The notes beneath the pieces were generated by a model that did not search any database, had not been told where the DNA came from, and saw only the letters and a list, made by a program, of their open reading frames with translations. From Luffa acutangula (taxonomy: Eukaryota > Streptophyta > Magnoliopsida > Cucurbitales > Cucurbitaceae), in contig CM072094.1 of the NCBI GenBank assembly GCA_036850905.1, forward strand, positions 44,272,482-44,336,481: 64,000 bases of DNA, written 5' to 3'. The translations under genes and the position numbers were made by a program. Of the stretch, positions 12,632 through 23,727 are shown one piece after another. Each line of letters begins with the position of its first letter. Position 1 is the first letter of the stretch.

Positions 12632-13016
12632 TCCTTGAAAAAATTTTAGTGTTTGACAATCACTAAAAATTACTTGTTAACAAATGAGATTGAAAAAACA
12701 TTTTGAGAGAAACACTTTAAAGAATTTTTTTTTTTAAAAAAGTTTTTAAGTATATAATAACTTATGTATAAAAACACTTACGAGGAAATGTAACCAGTTT
12801 AACTTCTAAATAATTTTTATACAAAATGTTTTTTTTTTTTTTAAATGCATTCTTGAAAAACACTTAAACTAGCCAACAAGAGCTTAGCTCACTAGGCATA
12901 AAGCTAGCTGTACTGATAACCACAAGATTTGTGGTTTGAATCCCCCTCCCCACATATTATTAAAAAAAAAAAGAAAAACACTTAAACTAAAATGTATTTC
13001 AAATGAGCCCTTAAAC
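12632..13016. mobile_element. Diverged MITE (family C) interrupted by a SINE
   Basis: It shares long stretches with the fuller copy at 13585-13890, such as 'gtgtttgacaa', 'aaatgagattg', 'cattttgagagaaacac' and 'aaaacacttaaac'. The right end 'aaatgagccc' meets TTA. Its left terminus is not clear. The SINE at 12872-12972 splits its right part. Confidence 0.6.
12872..12972 (+). mobile_element. tRNA-derived SINE nested in a MITE, 17-bp target duplication
   Basis: Exact duplication GAAAAACACTTAAACTA lies at 12855-12871 and 12973-12989. Between them is a tRNA-like head (gagcttagctcactagg as A-box region, gtggtttgaatccc as B-box region), a short body and an A-run tail. The duplicated sequence is itself part of the MITE, which fixes the order of events: MITE first, SINE second. 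Confidence 0.85.
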
Positions 13017-13109
13017 TACAAAATGATTTTTTTCACCTCATATGAATTTCTCATTAATGATTAAAATTAATACATTTACAATTGAGATCTATATTAAATT
13101 TTATGTTTA

Positions 13110-13145
<36 letters not shown>

Positions 13146-13329
13146 TCTAACTTACAACTTACAAATTTATTTAATTTTCCATCAAATTTTCAAAATGAAT
13201 ATAGTGTATTCTCCAAACTTAAAAAAGAATAATAATTGTGTTCACAAGTAATATTTTGTCATACAATGTCTACCTACAACATATGTGGCTTCATTACACA
13301 TGTCTGCTAACATAAGTATATATTTTGCT

Positions 13330-13535
13330 AATCCGAGCATAACTTAGTAGATAAGACACCTATATCATTTCAAAGGTCAATGATTCAATCTCCTATCCAC
13401 TTAATGGTTGAACTAACAAAAAAAAAAAAAAAAAAACATATGGCATAGCTTAGTTGGTCTAGACATTAAGGTAAAACGCTTTAAAAAGTTGGAGGTACTA
13501 ATCATTCAATCTCCTATCCACCAAAGTGTTGAACT
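13330..13535 (+). mobile_element. Two adjacent SINE-like copies
   Basis: About 13335-13432 (gagcataacttagtag ... gattcaatctcctatcc ... A-run) and 13436-13535 (ggcatagcttagttggtct ... attcaatctcctatcc ... gaactaaaaag) share a tRNA-like start, the CAATCTCCTATCCAC body and an adenine-rich end. Target duplications are not clear. They are probably a tail-in-tail pair of one family. The start of a third may be at about 13553 (cgtagctcaactggtt). Confidence 0.5.
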
Positions 13536-13584
13536 AAAAAGAAACATACACACAATCGTAGCTCAACTGGTTTACACATTTAAG

Positions 13585-13891
13585 GGTGTGTTTGGATTAG
13601 TTTCTAAGTGTTTAATTTTGAAAAAAATTCTAGTGTTTGACAACCATTAAAAACGACTTCTTAGAAAATGAGATTGGTAAATAAACCATTTTGAGAGAAA
13701 CACTTGAAACCAACTTTTTTAAAAAATAGTCTTTAGTATATAATAACTTAGGTATAAAAACACCAATGAGAGGAAATGCAACCAAACATATGAGTGTTTA
13801 AATTCTAAACAATTTTTATACAAAATGTTTTTTAAAAAATGCATTCTTGAAAAACATTTAAATTAAAATGTATTCAAAACGAACCATAAGT
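13585..13891. mobile_element. MITE (family C), near-complete copy
   Basis: It begins GGGTGTGTTTGGATT after ttTAA and ends near aaaacgaaccat followed by aag. The ends and TAA-like flank fit a Harbinger-type MITE, with imperfect duplication. A reverse-oriented fragment occurs at 21209-21315. Confidence 0.55.
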
Positions 13892-14905
13892 AACACCCCA
13901 ACCCATTCCCCAAATTGAACTGAAAATTTCGGGAGGATGAGAAATTAAATAAGGGAGATGAAGACGAATAAGTCATCTCATCTTCTGTCCCACCTTGCGA
14001 ACATCTCGTAGACCGTAGTTGAAGGTTCAAACCAAATTTCATTCCACCAATGTTTGATTTGTTTTTTAAACTTCAATATTACATCAACACGTTAATACAC
14101 ATATTTTAAAATATATGATTTATTTATTAAAAATAACCAACAACAAATTAACATAAGAATCAAAATATTGTTTTTGTTTTTTTAGTTTAAGGAGTCAAAT
14201 AGACACATTTTGAAAGTTCAAAAATCAAAACAAAATAAATTTGAATATTTTATATACTATAATAACACACTTTTTAAAAGTTCAAAGAGAACAGCGTAAC
14301 CAACAAATTAAAATGAAATAAAATAAAAAAATTCATACCTTTTAAAAGTTAATAACTAGAATGTGATTTAAATATAAATCACACTTGTTGATTTAAAAGG
14401 AAAAAAAAAATGTGGTTTAAAGGAGAAAAGTGGAGGGCCGATGAAGGTGCCACGTGGAATAGAGTTAGTTGAGTGGAGTTTTGAAGTAGTCAAAGTAAAA
14501 AGGAAATGTCCGTGATCATCTGCGCAGAGGAATGCCCTATCTATCGTCTTCCTGTTTTTTCTATTTCCGTGTCGTGACGTCACACACCCTTCCGATCACG
14601 TGCTCCCTATCATGCCGCATGTGACCACATTTTTTTATGTTCCCCCTCCCTCACCTTTTTTAATCTTTTCCATCCAACTCCCCTCATCCACCCACGTGTA
14701 TGTATTATATTGCCTATAGTTTTTTCTTTCTATTTTATATTCTTCTTGAAATTTCAATCATAATTTTCATCTTCCACAAAATAAATTTATGCTCTTCCAC
14801 CTCAAAGGTTGAGTCATTAAAAAATATAATCTTTTAATTTTCAATCCTAATTTTCATCTTTCACAAACTGCTTGAATTAGTTATTTTAATATCTTTATAT
14901 GTTAT
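13892..14905. other. Gene-less interval with a cluster of bZIP-type ACGT sites
   Basis: Between about 14450 and 14700 the sequence is richer in GC and holds CACGTG at 14451-14456, TGACGTCA at 14575-14582, CACGTG at 14597-14602 and CACGTG at 14693-14698. No convincing coding region lies on either side within the window. The minus-strand frame 14368-14583 has no domain. It could be a promoter of an unrecognised transcript or a conserved non-coding segment. Confidence 0.4.
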
Positions 14906-15432
14906 TGTTGATGGTAAAATCCGACCAAGCGCTCACCTGACCTTCACATGACACACCAACAGTGAATTTGTTGAATTCGGAGTAGACGTGACCTACAAAT
15001 AAGAAGCAACACACTTTACACCGATGTGGTGCTTGTCACACACGCTCCGATGCTTAAGTCATCGGAGGAAATCCAGCAAAGTAATCAGAGCTCTGTAAAA
15101 GAACAGTGTTAGGAATAAGGTTTTTCAACCCCTTACCTAGGTCCCCAAGAGGACCTTTTATACCTTCCTCTAGACTAGGATTTTCTCTTCTCCTCGTCTT
15201 CAATTGACTCTTGCTCCACGAACCTCGCCCTCCCGGACCTAGGAGGACCCTCCACATTGACCCAGGTAGTGGTTGGGCTTTCACCACCTCCTCGGCCTTG
15301 GCCTAATGCTGAGGCCGATGAGAATGTTAGGCAGCTCTCCTCTTGGGTTTCCTTCTCTCCGTGAGTTGGTTTGGAGTGGACTCGAAGCCGCTTTCTTCTG
15401 AAATTCCTGTTATGCTAAAATTACCCATAACA
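14906..15432 (+). mobile_element. Solo LTR, family A (copy 1, diverged)
   Basis: It starts TGTTGATGG and ends CCCATAACA, matching the family ends defined at 19740-20294. The middle shares 'ctgaccttcac', 'gatgcttaagtca' and 'caccgatgtggtgcttg'. Flanks gttat and atcat do not match well, so it is older or altered. The right half (cctagactagga...) differs from the other copies. Confidence 0.65.
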
Positions 15433-16451
15433 ATCATTAAATTATTAATTATACGTAGATGTTAGTAAACAATAAACAAATATCCATTAATATCATTGAG
15501 AAATACATCTATGTTATGATTTATATCAACATAGGCATACACACCTCAATATCATTCAAAGTTTTTTTTTTTTTTTTTTTTTTTTTTAGTTCAACAACAA
15601 ATGGAGATGAAGATTCAAACTGGTCTTTTGATTGTCATATATATAATGTCTTAAGCAGTTGAAATATGTTTAGATTGGACATATACCAGATGTTAGTTTG
15701 ATCATTTTTTTTTTTAAGAAGAGAACAATATTGTTATTACCATTATTTTGAACCATTTTTAATTCTAAACGTTGTACAATAAACACTCAAGATTAGTGGA
15801 CAAATTCTTCCAATTGATTGAGACTTTAAAACATTGATCTTTCTTTATCATTATTATTATTTTATATTTCAAGGAGAAGTTAACAACATAAATTAAATTT
15901 TTTCTTTGTTGGTGGGGTTGGAAATAACATTTAATCAATTATGATCTCCCCCATGCTAGTGAAAAATTCCAAACTATATATGTAGACAATTTAATTTCCT
16001 TCCTACGTGGCTTTCCAATATCATAGGCACCGATCTATGGTAAGTAGGTTTATATAGACTAAACATGATTAGTATTTTTTTTTTTAAAAAAAAATTATTT
16101 GCTTTCGATCATGATCTTCAAAAGATTCTCACATTGGATTACGAGGGGATGAAAATTTTGAACGATCTTTTTAGTTCAAAATCAATTAATTGGTATACTC
16201 GATTAAGGTATTAATTATTTGAGACCCATATAGAAAGATTTGAGGATATAAAAAAATAGTTATTGAGAATGAGATGTTTGTCACATAAAATTCAATTTTA
16301 GATGGTTAAGAAAACGATTCAAATAAATGCTTTTCTTAAAATTTAGAAGGATCATTCTCTCCCTCGAAATTTCGTAGACCATTAATGATCTCTTCCGTCC
16401 AAATTTTCCTGGCATAAGCTTAGATGTACGATTTTATGAGCTAATTGATTA
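15433..16451. other. AT-rich intergenic DNA; no gene seen
   Basis: A long T run at 15562-15588 and AT-rich sequence. The plus-strand open frame 15459-15662 spans the T run and is not credible as a gene. Confidence 0.4.
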
Positions 16452-16743
16452 GGTCCCGTTTGATAACTATTTGGTTTTGTTTTTTGGTTTTTTAAAAATA
16501 TGGTTGTTTTCTCCTAAATTTCCTACTGTAACTTTCATTAAGGATTCATTTGAATTCCTAGCCAAATTCTAAAAACAAAAACAAGTTTTTGAAAACTACT
16601 TTTTTTTTTTTTTTTGTTTTCAAAATTGGACTTGGTTTTTGAAAACAAGGAAGAAGATTGATACTAAAACAAATAAACTTATAGGTGGAAGTAGGTGTGT
16701 TTAAGCATAATTATAAAAAACCAAATGGTTATCAAATGGGGCC
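16452..16743. mobile_element. PIF/Harbinger-like MITE (family D, copy 1)
   Basis: Left end GGTCCCGTTTGATAACTATT and right end GTTATCAAATGGGGCC are inverted repeats. TTA flanks it at 16449-16451 and 16744-16746. A second copy with the same interior words (tcctaaatttcctac, ccaaattctaaaaac, attggacttggttttt) is at 50048-50403. Non-coding. Confidence 0.85.
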
Positions 16744-16831
16744 TTAATGATTAGAAATTGTTTTCTTCACCTAATCCATAAAATATTCTTAGTTTGTGTC
16801 GATCACATCCCTATCTTAGAATTATCATCAC

Positions 16832-17072
16832 TGTAACACTAGAGTTAGGAGGGGTACATGAATGAACTGAAGCCTGAGAGAGATCCTGAGGACATGAAAG
16901 TATGTTCAAGATAAGCTTAAAAGAATTGATAGATACTACATATACCAACAAGGTGCACCTCCCTTTTCGGTGTTTCAAACAAGTATGGTAACGTAACCAC
17001 CAGATCACATGGGAATGTCAGAGTCGTTAGGTGCCGAATCCGGATTCCGAATCCTGGACCTGGGACGTTACA
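16832..17072 (+). mobile_element. Cassandra-related solo LTR lacking a recognisable 5S domain
   Basis: The first about 130 bases (TGTAACACTAGAGTTAGGAG ... gataagcttaaaagaattg ... aggtgcacctc) and the last about 35 (ttccgaatcctggacctggg ... GTTACA) match the Cassandra LTR at 62684-62946. The middle is different: where that copy carries a 5S-rRNA-like stretch, this one has about 65 unrelated bases. A 5-bp duplication is not exact (atcac and tatca). Confidence 0.7.
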
Positions 17073-17886
17073 TATCATGTATGTATTCATATAATACAAG
17101 AGTAAAATAGATATTTTTATCATCGATCTATATTTGCATATATTAAGATATAACTTTTGACTTTAGGACGAAAATTAGACCACTTTTAAAATGAATGTAG
17201 AGAAGGAGAATAATGGATAAATTGTGGAAAATTTTGAAACTTTTCTAATTTAGAGATGAAAAGGTACATGCGCATTTTAAAGATGGGATATTCCTATTTG
17301 TATTTGTAGCTTACCAACCGTCGTTTTCCAATCATTTTTTAATCAACGAATATATGAAAACGATGTTGGTGGGAGGTAGAGGATTCATACGACGTGTAAT
17401 TAGATCACTTTTTATTTTCTTTCATATAAATTATCTTCATAGAAATTAGGTGGCAGTGCCAAATTAAACACCAAAAAAGAAAAAGAAAAATGTGGCACTC
17501 TATTTTTTAAAAAAAAAAATTATATAATGATTTAATAGCTAGTTGGCAAATTTTAGAGATCAACTAGACATATGATGATTGAATAAGATATGGCAAGATA
17601 GAAGGAAGAGACAATTACCCTTTTAATTCATATTACGTATATAATAAAGAATTTAAAGTTTTTTCTTTAATTTTCTCTTTAAAATTCTTATTAAAAAAAT
17701 ATAATTATAAATATGAAAAGTCAGAAGGTAAGATTGTGTTTGCTCTTAAAAAATCGACGATCTCTCATTACTTTAGCTGATAGAAAACTAATAGAATTAT
17801 ATCAAAGTAAACATAGCTTAACTTGGACATGTACCTTCGACTTCAAGAGATCAGAAGTTTGAATTTTTCCACTGTTGAACTAAAAA

Positions 17887-17923
<37 letters not shown>

Positions 17924-19734
17924 AAAACTTATGTTTTAAATTTAATATATAATCTATCAACTCATTTTCATTTCATTCAAGTAATAGGCAAAATTATTGC
18001 ATCAACACTTATCCAAATCTAAAGAAATGATGCAGTGTATATATTTGAGCGCTTACAACATCCTCTAAAGTCTAAAGATTCGTGTAATTGAAATTTAACA
18101 ATGTAATTGATAGTAAAGAGACAAAATATGCTCCCTAACCTATGAATTTGTATAAACAAATAAGTCATTCAAATTTAACAATGAAATTGACGGTAAAGAG
18201 ACAAAATATATAACCTAATCTATGAATTATATAAACAAATTAAAGAAGATTCAAATATAAATTTTTAGTTTAGATATAATTCATCGATTTGAATATAACT
18301 CAATCGATTAGTATATTCTATAATTTCTGTACACTCAAAAGTTCAAATTATCCTATTTATAATATATAATACTTTTTTTTTTTAATTGTTGGTAGTGATT
18401 CAAATTATTTCAATGAGATTTAAAAAAAAAAAAAAAAAGAATTTGACGACAAAACCAAAAGGAAATTGGAGGGAAAATGATTAGAGGATTTTTTTTTTTT
18501 TGGTTTGATTAAATGTGGAGTTTTTAAATATAACATATAAAAACAAAAGGAAAAAGTGGAGAGATTTAGAAATTGCAATAGCATGCGATGATTGTCCTTT
18601 GTTCGAAAATTTGGTGGTGAAAATGGGTGGCTTTCAATTAATAGACGGTTGATTTGACTTCATTTTTTTAATTTCATTTCATTTGATTTCTTTTTCTTAC
18701 TTTTCATTCGTAATCTCCAAAAGTGGTCTTAAAAATGCGAGCTAATCATGCGACCCCTCTTTTCTCCCAATATTTCTCTAATCAAAAGATATAAAATCAT
18801 CATTATTCCATTCCAACATTATTTTTTCGTACAACTTATTTTCAAATTTATTTCTCTATATATTTTCTTTTTCATTCAACACATGTAGAATGAAGGAATG
18901 ATTAGAAGTTGACAATCTTACACCATATTCTGAATCTTTTCTCTTATGGAGATGAGGATCCGAACCTTTGACTTTTTAGTCGAAGTTATATTGTCTTAAT
19001 CAATTGAGATGTTCTCATGTTGTCAATTTCCAAATACATTTTTTTTTTCTTTGGAGAGTATTACATAGTTCCTCTAAATGACATTATTACTGTAATAAAC
19101 GTCATAATCCTTCTTTGAATTCATCTTTAAGAATATAAGTACCATATAGGTTGTATCCACACATTTTGTGCATATGATGCACTATCTAACTAAACTTTAG
19201 ATATTATTGTTTAAATTTTTCCGATCCATGGAAGTTATAAAACATCAATTACCATCTCAAAAGCTAATAGAAAAAAAAAACTTTAGATATTATTGTTTAA
19301 ATTTTTTTTTTCTAGCTTGAACGGAAACATCTTAATATATAACTTGAACATGTCCTTCAAAGGATTGATATATTAACAATTTTTATATGAAGTTACAAGT
19401 TCGAATTCCTTCATTCATACATGGCACGATTTTTTTTTGATGGATTTCCTAATACTTTTCCTTATACTTATACTCTTTTTATATTAACGTATGTCTTTCC
19501 TCATCATTCCCTCAAATTTTCAAACTTGATTTTATGTTATAAAATATGAAAATCATTTATTCAAAACATAATTAATTTCAAATCATATGCCCAACAAAAT
19601 CAAATATCCCATATGAAAGATTATTATAATTAAAGGATAGTATAGTATAAAAAGCTGAAATCATCTAGAATAACACGTAAATAAGTGATTATGACGATAT
19701 TTTAAAAAATTACTAGCTCTTAAATATAAGTTTT
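17073..19734. other. AT-rich intergenic DNA with small repeats; no gene seen
   Basis: It holds a SINE-like relic at about 17810-17885 (acatagcttaacttgg ... gaagtttgaatttt), a (TA)n tract at about 17890-17921, and an imperfect 80-bp tandem duplication at about 18091-18240 sharing aaatttaacaatg and taaagagacaaaatat. An 'actttagatattattg' segment recurs at 19193 and 19281. No coding region could be supported. Confidence 0.45.
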
Positions 19735-19739
19735 GAAAC

Positions 19740-20294
19740 TGTTGATGGTCGATTTTGACCAGAGTATCTCACCTGACCTTCACGTGCCACCAACGGTAAA
19801 TTTGTAGTTGTGGGGGAAGACGTGGCCTGCAAGACAGTGAACCTGCACACCGGTGTGGTGCTCGCCACACCGGCTCCGATGCTTAAGTCAGCAAACAGAA
19901 CGGTAGGGCGTGGAAAAGTAAGAGCAAGAGGAGAAAGCAGAGAATAGAGAGTAGAGTTTAGGGATTGAATTCGGGATCCCCTCTTCAGTGGCGAAGAGGG
20001 ATATAAATACCTGCTCATCCTCCTAGCCTTTTTAGGGTTTCAGAGGCGTTTTAGGTCAAACCAGGCGAAACCGGGGCATCCAGAGGCGGTGGGGACCAGA
20101 CGGGACCAAACGGGCTCGGCCCGCACGAGCGGGCCGAGGCCGAGCAGGGGGTCGGGCCGAAAACCCGACCCCTTCGGTCTTGGCCCGTCCCATTTGCCGG
20201 TTTTGCTTCCTTGGTCCATCTTTCAGCCCGATTTCTCCCCGGTTGTCCTCGTCAGCTCCTTGTGTATCGGGGTGGTCCAAAATTGCCTATAACA
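19740..20294 (+). mobile_element. Solo LTR, family A (copy 2), exact 5-bp duplication GAAAC
   Basis: TG...CA ends (TGTTGATGG ... CCTATAACA) are flanked by GAAAC at 19735-19739 and 20295-20299, so a complete element was reduced to one LTR. TATAAATA near 20001 sets the transcription direction as plus. It contains the 12-bp palindrome CACACCGGTGTG at 19846-19857 and a GC-rich segment of overlapping hairpins (ggcccgc...gcgggcc) at about 20118-20190. Open frames on both strands here (for example 20056-20280) are products of the GC-rich sequence, not genes. Confidence 0.9.
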
Positions 20295-20299
20295 GAAAC

Positions 20300-21729
20300 T
20301 ATCTCATTATTTTATCTTAAAAAAAATAAAAATAAAAACAAGAACAAAAAAATTACTTTATTATTATGTCAAAGTGAGGATTAGTAGTAATTTGATATGT
20401 TTCTTCAACTAAAAGATCAAAATTTGAAATGTTGTTAAACTAAGAAAAGGAAAAAAAAAAAAAAAAAAACCTCATTATTTTAGAAAAACTTTGGTTGACA
20501 TTTTGGTCCATGGTTATGTGGTCGCGTGGGGCATGTTTATGTGGAAATAGTCATGGTCGGTGAAATGGTCGAGGGAATTCTTTTTATTTAATTTAATTAT
20601 TTTATCACCTTTATGACTATCACGTATTTTTCTCTCAATTATTTATTCATTGTGGCCATTACACCCTCCAAGAATTGGAATATCCCAAATTGGGACCAAA
20701 TCATATTTGAAGTCTCTGCATCCACGTAAAATGTTCAAGAAATTTGTCTCATCAAAATAAATATTTAGATAAACATTTTAAATAAATAAATAAAATAACC
20801 AAATGCAAATTAATATGAGATAATAGAACCTGAGATTTCATACAGCGTAACTGTGTGTGAAGAAGGAAGGGATTTTATTTATTTTGAAAATGGCACACTT
20901 TTAAAGAAAACAAATTATTAAATACTTAAATCTTAATTAAAACAAACAAAAAAAAAATGTTGCTCTCAAACATTTTTTAAAATTTCAATTTTTATTTAAC
21001 CATTGTATATGTCCATATACTTGCAAAAATAGGTTTTTGTGGCATTGACTCGAAATGGTTTGAAATATTAGAAACCCCAAAATCAATTGGCAATGAAAAG
21101 AGTAATCCATACATCTTATAAATTGTGAGGTCCTCAACATGGAAAGCTTGAGTTAGTGCTTAAAATCATGTAGAGAGCATGATGAAGAAAAAAAAAAATT
21201 AATTTAAGGACCGTTTTTGAAATACTTTTAGTTAAATGTTTTTTAAGAATGCATTTTCTTTTAAACATTTTGTATAAAAATCATATTTAGAATTTAAACA
21301 CTTATGCATTTGGTTACCTTTCCTTTCCTAATTTATGAGTATGTATAATATATCTTGATAATTAATTAGTGTTGGATTGAGTTACAGACACCTATACTTA
21401 TGTAAACATCTAAATATTTAGTTTGAGTTGGTGATTTGTATGAGTAAAAAATTTCTAGATATAAATTTTAGATGATTAAGTTACATGTTTAGTCTTGAAC
21501 TTTCAAATTGTATTTATTTGGTTACTAAACTTTAAAAACTGTCTGATAGGTCCATAAAATTAAAAAGTATCTAATACATCAACTTTAGATTTTGTGTCTA
21601 ATATATATATATATATCGCTGAATTTTGAATTTTGTGTATAATACATCATTTATCCATTCAATATACATATATTTAAAAACCATAGATATATTAAATGCA
21701 AAATTGAAAATTTAAGATTTTGTTAGACA
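20300..21729. other. AT-rich intergenic DNA with MITE fragment
   Basis: 21209-21315 is a reverse-strand fragment of MITE family C (aagaatgcatttt, aaacattttgtataaaaat). About 21485-21720 shows 'tagtcttgaactttcaaattg' type repeat-end words. No gene is seen. Confidence 0.4.
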
Positions 21730-21738
21730 CAAATCTCT

Positions 21739-23183
21739 GGACATTTTTTATTAATATTACAATTTTTAAAACTTATTATTAAAATATAATTAGTTTGAAA
21801 CTTATTATTTAAATATTGTAGTTTTAAATTTTCGGTCAAAGGTCGTCTCTTCAAGAGACGACCTTGAAACACGTGTCACACATCACCTGACGTGATAATA
21901 AATTAAAAAAAAAAAAAACAAAATTTGCGGAGGTCGTCTCTTCAAGAGACGACCTCTACACATTTAATCAACAAGATTACTTCTGGCAAGGTGGTGAACG
22001 CGGCATCTATCTTTCTCCCCGTCCCTTGTTCGAGTCTCAGCGGCTGCACTTTTACGTTTTCTTTTTTTTCCTTTTCGTTTTCTTTTCTTTTTTTTCGTTT
22101 TTTCTTTTCGTTTTCTTTCTTACCGTTTTCTTTTTTTTTCTTCCGTTTTCTCTTTTCGTTTTCTTTCTTTTTTCGTTTTTCTTTTTTTTCGTTTTCTTTC
22201 TTTTTTCTTTTTTTTTTTCGTTTATAGTTTTTTATTTTTAAAAATATCAGTAGTTTTTTTCTCTTGTTTCACTTTTCTTAGAAATTTGAAGTTTTTTATT
22301 TAAAAAAAAATGAAATTTGAAGTATGAAATAAAAATAAAAAATTTTATACCATTTGGTTTATATTTTTAATTTGAATTATAAAATTATTATAACCAGCTT
22401 TTAAATTTAGCTAATTGAGATAAAAGAAAAATAAAAATGAGAAATATGACAAATAATCAAATTGTTGTTATTTTTATACCAATAACAATGGTTTCAATGA
22501 AGAGTGAAAAAAGAAAATGTTTATTTTATATATTAAATTAATTCAAAATAAAAATATAAAGCAAATGGTATAAAATTTTTTATTTTTATTTCAGACTTCA
22601 AATTTCATTTTTTTTTTAAAATAAAAAACTTCAAATTTCTAAGAAAAGTGAAACAAGAGAAAAAAACTACTGATATTTTTAAAAATAAAAAACTATAAAC
22701 GAAAAAAAAAAGAAAAAAGAAAGAAAACAAAAAAAAGAAAAACGAAAAAAGAAAGAAAACGAAAAGAAAAAACGGAAAAAAGAAAAGAAAACGAAAAGAA
22801 AAAACGAAAAAAAAAAAAAAGAAAACGTTAAGAAAGAAAACGAAAAGAAAAAAAAAAAAAGAAAACGTAAATGTGCAACTGCTGAGACTCGAACAAGGGA
22901 CGGGGAGAAAGATAGATGCCGCGTTCACCACCTTGCCAGAAGTAATCTTGTTGATTAAATGTGTAGAGGTCGTCTCTTGAAGAGACGACCTCCGCAAATT
23001 TTGTTTTTTTTTTTTTTAATTTATTATCACGTCAGGTGATGTGTGACACGTGTTTCAAGGTCGTCTCTTGAAGAGACGACCTTTGACCGAAAATTTAAAA
23101 CTACAATATTTAAATAATAAGTTTCAAACTAATTATATTTTAATAATAAGTTTTAAAAATTGTAATATTAATAAAAAATGTCC
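21739..23183. mobile_element. Mutator-like foldback element, 1445 bp, arms about 642 bp, 9-bp target duplication
   Basis: The left arm 21739-22380 is the reverse complement of the right arm 22539-23183 with few mismatches, leaving a spacer of about 158 bp. The exact 9-bp duplication CAAATCTCT flanks it (21730-21738 and 23184-23192), the hallmark length for Mutator-like elements. The termini are GGACATTTTTTATTA and its complement. Each arm holds two short perfect palindromes of the GGTCGTCTCTT / AAGAGACGACC type and a long (C/T)-rich tract. No transposase is encoded. The paired frames 21925-22227 (plus) and 22605-22997 (minus) are the same arm sequence read outward and are not considered a gene. 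Confidence 0.9.
21840..21956. repeat. Two nested short palindromes in the left arm of the foldback element
   Basis: Palindromes of 25 bp (21840-21864) and 27 bp (21930-21956) share the core GGTCGTCTCTT-C-AAGAGACGACC. They are separated by about 65 bases that include CACGTGT. The right arm carries the mirror copies at 22966-22992 and 23058-23082. Confidence 0.95.
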
Positions 23184-23460
23184 CAAATCTCTCTCTTGAG
23201 CTCAACTATAAGCCGTGGTGGGGGGAGTTTGAACCTAGCTTTTTTTGACGTATGCTCAATTTGGCTTATTAGGCAAAAATTTTCAATTTTATGTATATTT
23301 AATTTATTAATTTTAAAAATTTTCAACTATATCAAGAGTCTAGTTTTTTTTTTTTTGTTTTTTTTTTTCTTTCTTTCTTTCATTCTTTCTTTCTAAATCT
23401 AGTCTAGTCTACATAATTGAAAGTTTAAAGATTTATCATACCGTTTTAAAGTTTAGATGT

Positions 23461-23727
23461 CACTACAAAAATTGTCCCTTTTGTCCAGTTACTTAAAACA
23501 ACCCTTTCTTGATAGCGATGGCAGATGGCGAGGCGAGCGACTGACATATGATCATGGCAGCAGTAGATGAAACGCTGGCAAGATGGGGGCAATTTCGAAG
23601 GAACGTAGGCGAGAGATAGACAGGGGGATTTCGATTATGCTTTCTTAGGGCTTCTTAAAAAAGATTTCTACCGACACCATCATTAACAGCATTGGCGGAA
23701 ACCCCCTCTCTCGACACCGTAAAAAAT
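23461..23727 (+). mobile_element. Left part of a CACTA-like DNA transposon relic
   Basis: CACTACAAAAATTGTCCC at about 23462 resembles the CACTA terminal consensus. The following sequence contains 'ccgacacc' and 'tctctcgacacc' motifs that recur, partly inverted, beyond the copia insertion (29758-29900: cgtcgagagaga, ctcgacaccc). The copia element interrupts this unit at 23728. No matching right terminus (TTTTGTAGTG) was found, so the relic is truncated or the call is wrong. Confidence 0.35.

Noticed and set aside
20056..20292. GC-rich open frames of about 70 aa on both strands
   Set aside because: They lie in the hairpin block of a solo LTR; similar frames recur in the other copies (52337, 54000, 56401).
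21925..22997. Two similar proteins (100 and 130 aa) on opposite strands, beginning with the same 40 residues
   Set aside because: They are the two arms of the foldback element read outward. The tails are low-complexity Phe/Ser from T-rich tracts; no domain.
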